50,548 nt of DNA, taken from positions 1 to 50,548 of the forward strand of contig JAAYAY010000215.1 in NCBI GenBank assembly GCA_012719125.1, written 5' to 3'. The DNA is from Planctomycetaceae bacterium (GTDB lineage: Bacteria > Planctomycetota > Planctomycetia > Pirellulales > Thermoguttaceae). The notes under the pieces are model-generated. The model did no database searches. It saw nothing but the letters and a program-made list of their open reading frames with translations, and had not been told where the DNA came from. Each line of letters begins with the position of its first letter. Position 1 is the first letter of the stretch. The translations under genes were made by a program, and so were the position numbers. Shown here piece by piece: positions 1 through 9,016 of this stretch.

Positions 1-43
1 GCAAAGCCTGCTGTTCTTCTGCCGTGAAATTGATACGAATCAT
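1..43 (-). CDS. N-terminal fragment of IS630-like transposase/helix-turn-helix protein (cut by window edge)
   Basis: Reading leftward from an ATG at 41-43 gives MIRINFTAEEQQAL, which runs off the window. A strong Shine-Dalgarno (GGGAGGA on the minus strand, about 7 nt upstream) supports the start. From memory, an N-terminus of the form MIRIxFTAEExxAL is common in the helix-turn-helix part of IS630-family transposases in planctomycetes. Only 14 codons are visible, so the family call is tentative, while the start itself is well supported. Confidence 0.5.
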   Translation of the reverse strand, partial: MIRINFTAEEQQAL

Positions 44-235
44 CCTTGATTCCTCCCTCTCCCTTAAAGGTGGGGGAGTTATACCCGAAAACACTCAATT
101 CGGACAATACCAGTCGCGCGCGGTATAAGGTGCTGTTGATGCTCCTGTGAGGGAGTTGTGTCCCTCTTCGAGCGCTAGTGCCATCGGCAGCGGTATTCTC
201 TTTCTTTTCTTTTCTCCATTCCAAGGGGAGGTGTT
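44..235. other. Divergent intergenic region upstream of first pseudopilin
   Basis: This 192-bp stretch separates the leftward fragment at 1-43 from the rightward pseudopilin. A TATAAG at about 122-127 could be a -10 box, but no convincing -35 sits at the right distance. A pyrimidine-rich run and AAGGGGAGG lie just before the ATG at 236 and form its ribosome binding site. I see no coding potential. Confidence 0.4.
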
Positions 236-1288
236 ATGAGATTTCTGAAGCGAGTCGGTTTTACCCTAGTGGAACTGTTGGTGGTCATTGCCATCATCGG
301 AATCTTGATTGCCCTTCTGCTCCCCGCCGTTCAGGCGGCTCGCGAAGCGGCTCGGCGTTCCCAGTGCAGCAACAATCTCAAACAGCTCGGGCTGGCGCTG
401 CACAACTACCACGACACGCACAAGTGTTTCCCGGCGGTCGGCTACTGCCGCGGATGGTCCGGCACTGCGGCGGCCGGCAATGCCAACGACTTGCTGGAAG
501 GCCCCTTTGCCTTGAACCACAACTCCTGGGTCTCTCTGGCGCCGTTCTACGAACAGGCGGCTCTCTACGACGCCTACGACTTCACCGGCGCCGCCTGCAA
601 CTACTTGAGAAACACCAGCCGGGTGTTGCCGCCGGGCAAAGACGCGGTCGGCAGCGGAAACGTCAACGTGGTGACCCAGAGCCCCACGGTCTTTCAGTGC
701 CCGTCGGATGCTTGGGACAAGCGAAACAAGGTCAGCACGGCCTACAGCCCGGACGGAACCGCCACCTACCGCAGTATCCGAACCAATTACGACTTCTCGG
801 CTTATCACTCGACCGCGGGTTTCAACTGGTGGCCCAATCTCACCGACCGGCGCTACAAGTACATGTTCAGCACCAATTCTTCCTCTCGCATCGCTGACTG
901 TATCGACGGGACGAGTAACACTCTGGCTGTCAACGAGACCTGCAAAAACGTCATCGACGGCGACAGCCCCGCTTGGGGATTGCGCGGCTGGGTTATGACC
1001 GGAATCGATGCCGCCTATGCCGGCATGAACAGTTGGGATTGGCCCGTCCTGGGAACCTGGTATACCGGAGATCGCACCGTCAGAAGAGGGCAGCTCTTCA
1101 GTTGGGGCATGGCGGGCAGTCTGCACCCGGGTGGAGCCAATTCCTGCCTGACCGACGGCTCGGTGCGATTCATCTCGGAGACTACGGAGTCGCTCAAGGG
1201 TAGGGCCCTGCCCGCTCAGAATGAAGTGGGCCCCGTCTTGCACGCCATCTCCACGATCATGAACAACGAGCCCACGGCTGTGCCGTGA
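236..1288 (+). CDS. DUF1559 (H-X9-DG) type II pseudopilin, copy 1
   Basis: 350-aa protein with a type IV prepilin-like leader: a short basic MRFLKRVG followed by FTLVELLVV, with predicted cleavage after G8, then a hydrophobic helix. The C-terminal H-X9-DG motif (H297 to D307-G308) defines the planctomycete DUF1559/SBP_bac_10 pseudopilin group. Family members are thought to be assembled or anchored through a type II/IV pilus-like machinery, but their role is unknown. The start is set by AAGGGGAGG upstream. It is followed by a 25-bp hairpin and a lipoprotein gene, and the whole unit is repeated at 2274-3861. The N-terminal ~115 and C-terminal ~130 residues nearly match copy 2, while residues ~120-190 diverge. 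Confidence 0.95.
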   Translation: MRFLKRVGFTLVELLVVIAIIGILIALLLPAVQAAREAARRSQCSNNLKQLGLALHNYHDTHKCFPAVGYCRGWSGTAAAGNANDLLEGPFALNHNSWVSLAPFYEQAALYDAYDFTGAACNYLRNTSRVLPPGKDAVGSGNVNVVTQSPTVFQCPSDAWDKRNKVSTAYSPDGTATYRSIRTNYDFSAYHSTAGFNWWPNLTDRRYKYMFSTNSSSRIADCIDGTSNTLAVNETCKNVIDGDSPAWGLRGWVMTGIDAAYAGMNSWDWPVLGTWYTGDRTVRRGQLFSWGMAGSLHPGGANSCLTDGSVRFISETTESLKGRALPAQNEVGPVLHAISTIMNNEPTAVP

Positions 1289-1298
1289 TGCTCTGAGC

Positions 1299-1323
1299 GT
1301 GCCCCATGCGCGGCATAGGGCAC
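1299..1323. promoter_or_regulatory. Intercistronic hairpin, copy 1
   Basis: GTGCCC-c-ATGC-gcg-GCAT-a-GGGCAC is a near-perfect inverted repeat just after the pseudopilin stop. No T-run follows, so it is more likely an mRNA-stability or attenuation element than a full terminator. The same element lies at the same place in the second unit (3347-3371), with one loop base changed. Confidence 0.55.
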
Positions 1324-1382
1324 TCGCGAATTTGATGACGAATCAGACTGAGTTTTTCAAGCCATGACGAAGGGAGGATCGA

Positions 1383-1823
1383 ATGCGTCTTCGCTCCGCA
1401 GTTGGGTGTGTTTGTGTGCTGCTGCTGCTTGTTCTCCCCGGGTGCGCCCCCAGCGGCGTTCCGGAGGGCCCCGCTCCGGTTGCCGTTGACGGTACCGTGA
1501 CATTGGACGGCCAACCTCTGGCCGGTGCGTCACTCATGTTTGGCCAATCGGCCTTCGGTGAGACCGACGCCAACGGCCACTACGAATTGGCGGCTGCTGG
1601 GGGCAAGAAGGGCTGCCCGCCGGGCGAGTACAAAGTGGTCATCGAGAAATGGGTGATGCCCGACGGCTCTCCCTACAAGAGTGGCGATATGTCTCCCATG
1701 GATGCGGGCGCCAAGCAGGAGCTTCCGGCCAAGTACACCGATCCGGAGGCGACCGAACTGAAGGCCACGGTACCGGCCGAAGGCGGCACCTTCCCCTTCG
1801 AACTGAAGTCTGATGGCAAATGA
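1383..1823 (+). CDS. Small lipoprotein with carboxypeptidase-regulatory-like beta fold, copy 1
   Basis: 146 aa. A signal peptide ends in a lipobox-like LPGC, so C21 should be lipidated. Residues ~35-75 (VDGTVTLDGQPLAGASLMF ... ETDANGHYEL) follow the pattern of carboxypeptidase regulatory-like/transthyretin-like beta-sandwich domains, which planctomycetes often encode beside DUF1559 pseudopilins. The RBS is GGGAGG upstream of the ATG. It differs from copy 2 (3427-3861) by only five substitutions over the first 142 residues, so the duplication is recent or has been homogenised. It is probably co-transcribed with the pseudopilin and may be its envelope partner, which is inference from adjacency. 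Confidence 0.9.
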   Translation: MRLRSAVGCVCVLLLLVLPGCAPSGVPEGPAPVAVDGTVTLDGQPLAGASLMFGQSAFGETDANGHYELAAAGGKKGCPPGEYKVVIEKWVMPDGSPYKSGDMSPMDAGAKQELPAKYTDPEATELKATVPAEGGTFPFELKSDGK

Positions 1824-1914
1824 GCCGTCTTTGTCGCACCAACCTGCTGGCCCACGTTTTCCGGCCGCAGACACGACACGGCCATGACTCCAAGTGATTC
1901 TGGTACGTTTTTGA

Positions 1915-1947
1915 CTGGCCCCAGGGTGCTTGTCACCCTGGGGCCAG
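1915..1947 (+). terminator. Terminator-like hairpin after unit 1
   Basis: A 14-bp perfect stem (CTGGCCCCAGGGTG / CACCCTGGGGCCAG) with a 5-nt loop. Only a weak T-tract (ATTGTTTGAT) follows. It corresponds in core sequence and place to the stronger terminator at 3959-4002, so it belongs to the duplicated unit. Confidence 0.6.
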
Positions 1948-2273
1948 CGGATTGTTTGATAGGTGGGAGAACGAGGCAACCTGGCGTCGTCCGGTTGTCA
2001 GGGAGCGACCGAAGACTCTCCCGGCAAGTGCTGCAAAATGGGGGCCGATCCGCGGAAGGTTGTTGTTGCCCCCAGGGGGAGGGGTAGTGTTTGTCAAGGC
2101 GGTTAAGAAACTCATCCGGGACCGTTGCATCGCCTCTGTCGGTGTGATATATGTCTCCGTTTAAGGGGCATGGGAGGAGAACCGATTCCCGTTTCGATGT
2201 GATTGGAGTCGGTAGAGTGTCAAGTTGAAGTCTCTTACTATTTTTTCTGTTCTTGATTTTCGGGGGAAGTGCC
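1948..2273. other. Spacer between the duplicated units
   Basis: About 330 bp with no credible gene. The open frames here are short and lack family features. GGGGGAAG just before 2274 is the RBS for pseudopilin copy 2. A purine-rich run (GGGGGAGGGGTAG) lies near 2075. I see no clear promoter. Confidence 0.4.
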
Positions 2274-3338
2274 ATGAAGTTTCTGAAGCGACTCGGTTTT
2301 ACCCTGGTGGAACTGTTGGTGGTTATTGCCATCATCGGTATTTTGATCGCGCTTCTGCTCCCCGCCGTGCAGGCGGCTCGCGAAGCGGCTCGGCGTTCCC
2401 AGTGCACCAATAACCTCAAACAACTCGGGCTGGCGCTGCACAACTACCACGACACGCACAAGTGTTTCCCGGCGGTCGGCTACGGCCGCGGCTGGTGCGG
2501 CGACGCCGCTGCGCCCGGAGGCGCGAATGATCTGGCGGAAGGTCCTTTTACGTTGAACCAGAACTCCTGGGTATCGTTGGCGCCGTTCTACGAACAAGCG
2601 GCATTGTACGATGCCTACAACTTCTCGGTGGCTGCCTGCAACCACAGAAGAAACACCAGTCGGCCGCTGGCCGGAGACCCCGCCGTCAATGCCCCCGTGG
2701 TGAGTCAGAAGCCCGCGGTTTTCCAGTGTCCGTCTGACGGGTGGGATACGAGAGTCAAAGTTGTTGGCGATTGGTACACCTTGGGTACGTCGACTGCACG
2801 CGCGTGCAGAAGCAACTACGATTTCTCGGCTTACAGGACAACTTGGTCCTTCAACTGGTGGCCGAGTACCAACGACCGACGCTACAAGTACATGTTCAGC
2901 ACCAATGGTTCCTCCAAGATCGCCGACTGTATTGACGGGACCAGCAACACCCTGGCCGTCAATGAGACCGTCAAGAACGTCATCGACGGCGAGTGCCCGT
3001 CCTGGAGTATTCGCGGTTGGGTCATGACCGGTGTCGACTGGTCCTACGGCATTAACCAGTGGGACTGGCCGGTTCTGGGAACCTGGTATACCGGGGATCG
3101 CACCGTCAGAAGAGGGCAGCTCTTCAGTTGGGGTCTTGGCGGCAGCCTCCACCCCGGAGGAGCCAATACCTGCCTGGCCGACGGCTCGGTACGATTCGTT
3201 TCCGAAACCACAGAGGGGCGCTCAAAGTGGCGTAACCCCAACAACCCTGCCAGCGATTTGCCTGACCAGGGCGTAGTGGGGCCCGTCTTGCATGCCCTCT
3301 CCACGGTTATGAACAACGAGCCCACGGCCGTGCCGTGA
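2274..3338 (+). CDS. DUF1559 (H-X9-DG) type II pseudopilin, copy 2
   Basis: 354-aa paralogue of the gene at 236. The leader [17 protein letters not shown] and the H-X9-DG motif (H293) are conserved. I chose the ATG at 2274 over a TTG 21 nt upstream because the prepilin leader starts there and GGGGGAAG lies just before it. Compared with copy 1, the region ~120-190 is strongly changed and the C-terminus carries a short insertion before VVGPVLHALST. The conserved stalk with a variable middle suggests that the surface-facing part is diversifying. Confidence 0.95.
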   Translation: MKFLKRLGFTLVELLVVIAIIGILIALLLPAVQAAREAARRSQCTNNLKQLGLALHNYHDTHKCFPAVGYGRGWCGDAAAPGGANDLAEGPFTLNQNSWVSLAPFYEQAALYDAYNFSVAACNHRRNTSRPLAGDPAVNAPVVSQKPAVFQCPSDGWDTRVKVVGDWYTLGTSTARACRSNYDFSAYRTTWSFNWWPSTNDRRYKYMFSTNGSSKIADCIDGTSNTLAVNETVKNVIDGECPSWSIRGWVMTGVDWSYGINQWDWPVLGTWYTGDRTVRRGQLFSWGLGGSLHPGGANTCLADGSVRFVSETTEGRSKWRNPNNPASDLPDQGVVGPVLHALSTVMNNEPTAVP

Positions 3339-3346
3339 TGCTGAAC

Positions 3347-3371
3347 GTGCCCCATGCGAGGCATAGGGCAC
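3347..3371. promoter_or_regulatory. Intercistronic hairpin, copy 2
   Basis: GTGCCC-c-ATGC-gag-GCAT-a-GGGCAC, equivalent to the element at 1299-1323. Both stem arms are conserved and the change falls in the loop, as expected for a structure under selection, although recent duplication also explains it. Confidence 0.55.
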
Positions 3372-3426
3372 TCGCGAATGGACGAATCAGACTGAGTTCT
3401 TCAAGCCATGACGAAGGGAGGATCGA

Positions 3427-3861
3427 ATGCGTCTTCGCTCCGCAGTTGGGTGTTTTTGTGTGCTGCTGCTCCTTGTTCTCCCCGGATGCGCCCCCAGTGG
3501 CATTCCGGAGGGCCCCGCTCCGGTGCCCGTTGACGGTACCGTGACGTTGGACGGCCAACCCCTGGCCGGCGCGTCGCTCATGTTCGGCCAATCGGCCTTC
3601 GGTGAGACCGACGCCAACGGCCACTACGAATTGGCGGCTGCTGGGGGCAAGAAGGGTTGCCCGCCGGGCGAGTACAAAGTGGTCATCGAGAAATGGGTGA
3701 TGCCCGACGGCTCTCCCTATAAGAGTGGCGAGATGTCTCCCATGGATGCCGGCGCCAAGCAAGAGCTTCCGGCCAAGTACACCGATCCGGAGAAGACCGA
3801 ACTGAAGGCCACGGTGCCGGCCGAAGGCGGCACGTTCCCCTTCGAATTGAAGTCCAACTGA
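3427..3861 (+). CDS. Small lipoprotein with carboxypeptidase-regulatory-like beta fold, copy 2
   Basis: 144 aa, almost identical to the product of 1383-1823: substitutions at residues 10, 26, 34, 102 and 123, and a C-terminus two residues shorter. The LPGC lipobox (C21) and the VDGTVTLDGQPLAG strand pattern are retained. The ribosome binding region (GAAGGGAGGATCGA) is identical in the two copies. It ends unit 2 and is followed by a strong rho-independent terminator. Confidence 0.9.
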   Translation: MRLRSAVGCFCVLLLLVLPGCAPSGIPEGPAPVPVDGTVTLDGQPLAGASLMFGQSAFGETDANGHYELAAAGGKKGCPPGEYKVVIEKWVMPDGSPYKSGEMSPMDAGAKQELPAKYTDPEKTELKATVPAEGGTFPFELKSN

Positions 3862-3958
3862 GTCTTCCGTGTCACACGACTCGATGGCTGGCAGGGCCAC
3901 CCGCCCTCGGACCGGGCTGCGGCATACTGCGGTCCACTGATTCAAGTTTGTTTTCTCC

Positions 3959-4002
3959 TTGGCCCCAGGGCGCGCCTTGCCCCTGGGGCCAACTGTTTTT
4001 CT
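3959..4002 (+). terminator. Rho-independent terminator after unit 2
   Basis: Perfect 12-bp stem TTGGCCCCAGGG / CCCTGGGGCCAA (3959-3970 and 3981-3992) with a 10-nt loop, followed by CTGTTTTTCTTGTT. It ends the second pseudopilin/lipoprotein unit. Confidence 0.85.
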
Positions 4003-4090
4003 TGTTCGTCGGTACCTCGCCTTGCCCGGAGAGCCGTCCTACAATGGGATTACTCCCGGTTGGCGACGCTCCAATTCGAAGGGAAGAACC

Positions 4091-6835
4091 TTGCACAGAG
4101 CGTTTCGTTGGGCCCCTCTGGTTGTGGTTGTTGTCGCCGCGGCGGCAGCCTGGCATGTTTGGCGAAAGCCCGCGCCCCAGCATGTTGCGATGTCGCAGGG
4201 AGGCAGCCCCGCTGTCCGGTCACCTGAACCGGAAGATCCTCCCCATCCCCTTCTCGGAAACGCTGAGGCGGTGGTACTGAGTGGCCTGAATGACGCGGCT
4301 CACTCGACAATCGAAGCCAATCTGGCCGAGCTCGTTCGGGCGATCGTCAACTCAGGGCAGGATGAACACCAGGAGGAACCCGGTCCCGCCTCGTTGACGA
4401 TCGACTATCCGTTCGACGAGACGATTTTTCCACCCGAGATCGTTCCGCCCACCTTCCTCTGGCACGACCCGACCGAGGCGGCGGATACCTGGCTGATTGA
4501 CGTGGCCTGGGCCGAAAAAGGGGAACACGTCTTCGTTCTTTCGGCGGGCAACCCGCCCTCGGCAGGCGACATCGATCCCAAGTGCATCGCTACCAACAAC
4601 GAGATCTATCAACCCACCCCCTATCAGGCCTCGGCCAAGAGTTGGACTCCTGACGACAAAGTTTGGGCGACGATCCGGCAGAGATCGATCGCCTCGCCCG
4701 CCCGCGTGACCATTCGCGGCCTGCGCAGCGATGCTCCGGAGCAAGTCATTTCTCGAGGCGAGATCTCGATCGGTACCAGCAAGGATCCGGTGGGCGCTCC
4801 CATCTTCTATCGCGACGTGCCGCTGGCGCCGGCGGTAACTCAGAAGGGCGTGATCGCTCCACTCGGCGAGGACGCCGTCGGGCTGATCGGCTGGCGGCTG
4901 CGCGACGTGAGCCGGCCCGAGAGCCGGCTGCTGCTGACGGACGTACCCACCTGCACCAATTGCCATTCGTTTTCGTCCGACGGCAACACCCTGGGCATGG
5001 ACCTCGACGGCCCCACCGGCGACAAGGGTTCCTACGCGCTGGTATCGATCACCCCCGAAACGGTGATCGGCAGTCGGGATGTGATCAGTTGGAATTCGTT
5101 CCCCGACAAGCCTGAGGGACACAAGACGATCGGTTTCCTGTCGCGAGTTTCGCCCGACGGGCAGCACGTGGTCACCACCCTCAACGAAGAGGTGTTTGTT
5201 ACGAACTTCCTGGACTACAAGTTTCTTCAGGTGTTTTATCCGACCCGCGGGATTCTCGGTTACTACGCCCGCTCGAGCGGTGAGATCAGGGCCTTGCCCG
5301 GGGCCGACGATCCGGAATTCGTGCACTGCGACCCCGTCTGGACTCCCGACGGCAAGACTCTGGTCTTTGCCCGAGCCCAGGCCAGAGACGCCTACGCAAA
5401 AGACGGTGTCATGCCCGAACGGGCCAACGACCCGGCCGAGACGCAGATCCAATACGATTTGTATCGCCTGCCTTTCAACGGCGGCCGCGGCGGCTCGCCG
5501 GAGCCCGTCGCCGGGGCTTCTGCCAACGGCATGAGCAACACTTTTCCCAAGGTTTCGCCGGATGGAAAGTGGATCGTCTTCGTCCAGTGCCGCAACGGGC
5601 AGCTCATGCGCCCCGACAGCGCGCTCTGGATTGTGCCGGTCGCGGGCGGGACTGCCCGCAAAATGCGCTGCAACACCTCCCTGATGAACTCCTGGCACAG
5701 CTTCTCGCCCAACGGCCGATGGATGGTCTTTTCTTCCAAGACTAATACGCCTTACACTCAGATGTTTCTCACTCACATCGACGAGGACGGAAACGACAGC
5801 CCGCCGGTTCTCGTTCCCAACTCGACCGCGGCCAACCGGGCCGTCAACCTGCCGGAGTTTCTCAACCGCCCCTACGAAGAGTTGGTGAGTATCCGAGTGA
5901 AGGCCTTGGAACACCTCAACCACGGCCTGCGGGGCGTTCACTTGGCCAAGCAAGGGAAGTTCGACGAGGCAATGGCCGAGCTTGAGACTGCGCTTAAACT
6001 CCAGCCCGACTACTGGCAGGGGCACGTCAACGCGGCCGTCGTTCTCATCGATCAGGGGAAACTCGACGAAGCCATGGCTCGCCTCAAACATGTGCTCGAA
6101 GCCAACCCCGATCGCGCCCACGCCTACGGGAGCGTGGGTGTCGTCCTGGCGAGGCAAGGCATGGACGACGAGGCCATGAACCATTTCCAAAAAGCTCTCC
6201 AGCTCGATCCCGCCTACGTCGAAGCCCACTCCAACCTGGCAGAGCTCCTTCAGAAGCAGGGGCGGCTGGAAGAGGCGACCGCCCACTTCTTCTGGGCAAT
6301 GGATCTTCAGCAGGACAACCCGTCTGCGCACCTCGAACTGGCCGGTGTGCTGCTGCAGCGGCAAATGGTCGACCTGGCCGTCGAGCACCTTCAGAAAGCC
6401 CTGGAACTCGACCCCAAGTTGCTCGACGCCCACCTCGCCCTGGCGAAAGCGCTGGCCTCGCAGGGCAACTACGCCGCGGCCGTGGCGCGACTCGAAGACG
6501 CCGTGGCGTCTGATCCGAACAACCTCCGGCCGGTCAACGATCTGGCCTGGCTGTTGGCCGTTTGTCCCGACGACCAGGTCCGAGACGGTGCCCGGGCGGT
6601 CCAACTCGCCGAGCGGGCCTGCCGGATGACCCGCCACTCAAACCCCGTGTTGCTCGCCACGCTGGCGGCCGCCTATGCCGAGGTCGGCCGGTTCGCCGAG
6701 GCCGCCGACACGGCCGCGAAGGCTCTTGAACTGGTCGTCCCTCAGGACAAGCTCCTGGTCGAAGGCCTTCGCCGGCAGTTGCAGCTCTACCGGTCGGGCA
6801 GGCCCTGCCGCGACTCCCAGGGGACGCCGGACTGA
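4091..6835 (+). CDS. Membrane-anchored CxxCH protein with PD40/TolB-like propeller and C-terminal TPRs
   Basis: About 914 aa from a TTG start. The start is chosen because the basic HRAFRW segment leads straight into a hydrophobic anchor (~8-22), while the longer upstream frame crosses the terminator. A c-type haem motif CTNCH sits at residues 288-292. Four PD40-like strands (PDGQHVVTT, PDGKTLVFA, PDGKWIVFV, PNGRWMVFS) span ~350-570, and about seven TPRs of the pattern GKFDEAMAELETALKLQP run from ~600 to the end. It is presumably periplasmic or external. Possible roles are redox-linked binding or assembly, and no enzyme domain is seen. Its 3' end overlaps the convergent gene at 6787-8832 by 49 bp, and all three genes at 4091-10639 carry CxxCH. 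Confidence 0.85.
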   Translation: MHRAFRWAPLVVVVVAAAAAWHVWRKPAPQHVAMSQGGSPAVRSPEPEDPPHPLLGNAEAVVLSGLNDAAHSTIEANLAELVRAIVNSGQDEHQEEPGPASLTIDYPFDETIFPPEIVPPTFLWHDPTEAADTWLIDVAWAEKGEHVFVLSAGNPPSAGDIDPKCIATNNEIYQPTPYQASAKSWTPDDKVWATIRQRSIASPARVTIRGLRSDAPEQVISRGEISIGTSKDPVGAPIFYRDVPLAPAVTQKGVIAPLGEDAVGLIGWRLRDVSRPESRLLLTDVPTCTNCHSFSSDGNTLGMDLDGPTGDKGSYALVSITPETVIGSRDVISWNSFPDKPEGHKTIGFLSRVSPDGQHVVTTLNEEVFVTNFLDYKFLQVFYPTRGILGYYARSSGEIRALPGADDPEFVHCDPVWTPDGKTLVFARAQARDAYAKDGVMPERANDPAETQIQYDLYRLPFNGGRGGSPEPVAGASANGMSNTFPKVSPDGKWIVFVQCRNGQLMRPDSALWIVPVAGGTARKMRCNTSLMNSWHSFSPNGRWMVFSSKTNTPYTQMFLTHIDEDGNDSPPVLVPNSTAANRAVNLPEFLNRPYEELVSIRVKALEHLNHGLRGVHLAKQGKFDEAMAELETALKLQPDYWQGHVNAAVVLIDQGKLDEAMARLKHVLEANPDRAHAYGSVGVVLARQGMDDEAMNHFQKALQLDPAYVEAHSNLAELLQKQGRLEEATAHFFWAMDLQQDNPSAHLELAGVLLQRQMVDLAVEHLQKALELDPKLLDAHLALAKALASQGNYAAAVARLEDAVASDPNNLRPVNDLAWLLAVCPDDQVRDGARAVQLAERACRMTRHSNPVLLATLAAAYAEVGRFAEAADTAAKALELVVPQDKLLVEGLRRQLQLYRSGRPCRDSQGTPD

Positions 6836-8832
6836 GAGGAGATCGCAAACGCCCAGAGCGGATTCCGCCGGCTGGTTTCAACCGTCCGCTCGTGATTGTT
6901 CAGCACCCGTTTGGGCTCCCGGGAAAGGGAGCGGCAATACTGAACGAGCCGCACAAGTTCGTTCGCCGGCACGTTCGAGGCGGACGGATGGGGAGTCCCC
7001 GGCATACCGACGACAATCCGCAGATAGATGGACTCCGGCTCGTTTCCGCCCTTCAGCGGCTCGTGAACCAGGTCCCGCGGCGGTGCAGGACGCTCCGATT
7101 CGTCGTAAAGGGGTGTGTCCCACACGCCCGTGCCGTCTTCGCCGTGGCAATGAGCGCACCCCAACGCGAGGTAGGTTTCCTTACCCCGTGCGATGGTCGC
7201 CGAATCGGCCGGGACAATCTGCGGGACATGAACGACTTCGCCCGCAGTGGTGGTGAAGTCGGTTATTTCGTCGACTTCCGCGTCATCGATCTCCTCCTCC
7301 TGTTCGCGAAGGGTGCGAACCACCTGCGCCCGGACTCCTTCGCGGCGAAACTGGAGGACCTCGCGTGCAAGCTGCGTTCGTTCGTCGTCGGTCAATTCGT
7401 CGTAGGCACGCATGGAAGTTCCGGACATTCCTCGCTGGATGGCGGAAACCACGTCTTCCAGGGTTGGAACACCGCCCACCGTGCCGGCCAGCCGGAACTG
7501 CTCATTGCGAAAGCTGCGGGGGCGGGGGAAGAGATGCCTCGCACCGCGGCCGTTGCCGTCACCATTTGACCCGTGGCATCCTCCGCAACGTTCAACGTAT
7601 AGATCGGATGCCGGTACTCCCGGCCGGGCTTCACCGCTCGGTTCCACCGCCGGAGCCGCGGCGCCGGCGGAAGTCAGGCTCCGCAGTTCGGCCTCGGCCT
7701 TTGGGTCGTAAGGACCCGTAGCCAGCCGCGCCAGCAACTCGTTCTGCCTGGCCCAAGCAGCGTTCTCACGGTCAAGCCGCAACAGCAGGCGTTCGGCACC
7801 GGTCGTATCTCCTCCGATGGCCCGACCGCTGGCCGCGGCACGCAGGACGTCTGCGTCTGCCGTGGTTTCCGGGTCTTCCAGTCGGAACCACCGTTCCGCC
7901 TCGGCGTAGTTTCCCGACTCGAGCTCGATTTGAGCCATCTCGGAGGCAGCAGCCGGAGAAGCCTCGAGGGACGCTCCGAGCGACGTCAGGGCTGCCCTCG
8001 CCCTTTCAAGGAAGCCCAGACCGCGCAGCACCCGCGCACGGCCCACCTGGGCCGACTCGTTTGTCGGGGCTTGAGCCGCCAGGGCGTCGTACACTGCGAG
8101 CGCCTCCTCGAGCCGGTCCTGATCTTCGAGCAGGTCCGCCAGCGCTTTGCGGGCCGGTTCGTGACGCGGCTCCTGTGCCACGGCATTCCTGAATTCTCCC
8201 TCCGCCCGGTCGAAACACTGGACCTGCCGCGTCAGGTCACCCGCAGCGTCGGCCAACCACTGCCAGTACACGCCGCGCATGAATACAAGTTGTGCCGACC
8301 TCGGGTTCTCCTTCGTCCAGGCCTCCAGCACCATCTCGGCCCGCGGGGCGTCCTTTCGAGCAAGGTAGCCGTGCACGAAGGCCGTACAGACAGCATCCGA
8401 CGAAGCGCCCGCATCGACCAGCGCGGTCAGTTCACTCTCAGGATTGTCGAAGGTGCCAGCCTGAACGCGGCCCAGTTGCTTCTCTCGATGGATCAGCCTA
8501 TCCGGAGCGTTGTGACGTTCTGCCGATGCAACGGCCTCGTTCCAGAGGCTCTCCTTGTAACACTGGCGAAGGCAGGTCGCTCTCACAAGATCGGTCCGGC
8601 CGTCGGAAGGATCGAACCACGCCGACCAAGCTGCCCACTGCTCGGCCGCGGTGATCGCGCCGACTGCCAGCCGTCGCGAGGCCATCTGCCGAGCCTGCCA
8701 TGCCAGCAACCCCGGGCCGAAGACGGCCATGCTCACGGCCGCCACGACCACGATGCCCGCGACGATACTCCACCGTTTGAGCCGGCGACGGGGCGGCCCA
8801 CTCGCGCTGACATCGGCATCTGGTTGCGACAT
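6787..8832 (-). CDS. Membrane-anchored TPR protein with two C-terminal cytochrome c domains
   Basis: 681 aa. The start at 8832 (MSQPDADVS) is chosen because a proline/arginine-rich cytoplasmic tail and one TM helix (SIVAGIVVVAAVSMAVF) follow; the frame continues upstream but without family-like sequence. Residues ~60-390 are helical TPR-like repeats (EFRNAVAQEPRHEPARKAL and similar). Two class I cytochrome c domains follow, CGGCH near residue 414 and CAHCH near 557, each with a downstream Met as possible distal ligand (SGTSM, VVGMPGTPHP). It should be a dihaem electron carrier facing the periplasm. Shared theme with its neighbours: haem plus protein-interaction repeats. It is divergent from the gene at 9017, with 184 bp between. 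Confidence 0.88.
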   Translation of the reverse strand: MSQPDADVSASGPPRRRLKRWSIVAGIVVVAAVSMAVFGPGLLAWQARQMASRRLAVGAITAAEQWAAWSAWFDPSDGRTDLVRATCLRQCYKESLWNEAVASAERHNAPDRLIHREKQLGRVQAGTFDNPESELTALVDAGASSDAVCTAFVHGYLARKDAPRAEMVLEAWTKENPRSAQLVFMRGVYWQWLADAAGDLTRQVQCFDRAEGEFRNAVAQEPRHEPARKALADLLEDQDRLEEALAVYDALAAQAPTNESAQVGRARVLRGLGFLERARAALTSLGASLEASPAAASEMAQIELESGNYAEAERWFRLEDPETTADADVLRAAASGRAIGGDTTGAERLLLRLDRENAAWARQNELLARLATGPYDPKAEAELRSLTSAGAAAPAVEPSGEARPGVPASDLYVERCGGCHGSNGDGNGRGARHLFPRPRSFRNEQFRLAGTVGGVPTLEDVVSAIQRGMSGTSMRAYDELTDDERTQLAREVLQFRREGVRAQVVRTLREQEEEIDDAEVDEITDFTTTAGEVVHVPQIVPADSATIARGKETYLALGCAHCHGEDGTGVWDTPLYDESERPAPPRDLVHEPLKGGNEPESIYLRIVVGMPGTPHPSASNVPANELVRLVQYCRSLSREPKRVLNNHERTVETSRRNPLWAFAISSQSGVPWESRQGLPDR

Positions 8833-9016
8833 TGCGTTTCTTCCTGCAAGCTCCGCCGTTCCGGGCAACCCGCGGCACAAGTTTATCATAGCCTCATGGG
8901 GGCTCCAAAGTAAGACTGCCGGGCTATCGCTGTTGCCGCCCGCAAAACAACTTGCAGAATATGCGGCAGCCACTACGATGGTATTCTGATCACGAAAGAA
9001 CTGGAGTACCAAGCAG

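Noticed and set aside
4352-6637. 761-aa leftward open frame opposite the PD40/TPR gene
   Set aside because: Shadow of the plus-strand gene; it has no recognisable domain, while the plus strand shows PD40 and TPR repeats.
8833-9016. Possible TTGCAG-N16-TACGAT promoter between the divergent haem genes
   Set aside because: The boxes are poor matches; the region must hold promoters, but I cannot place them.
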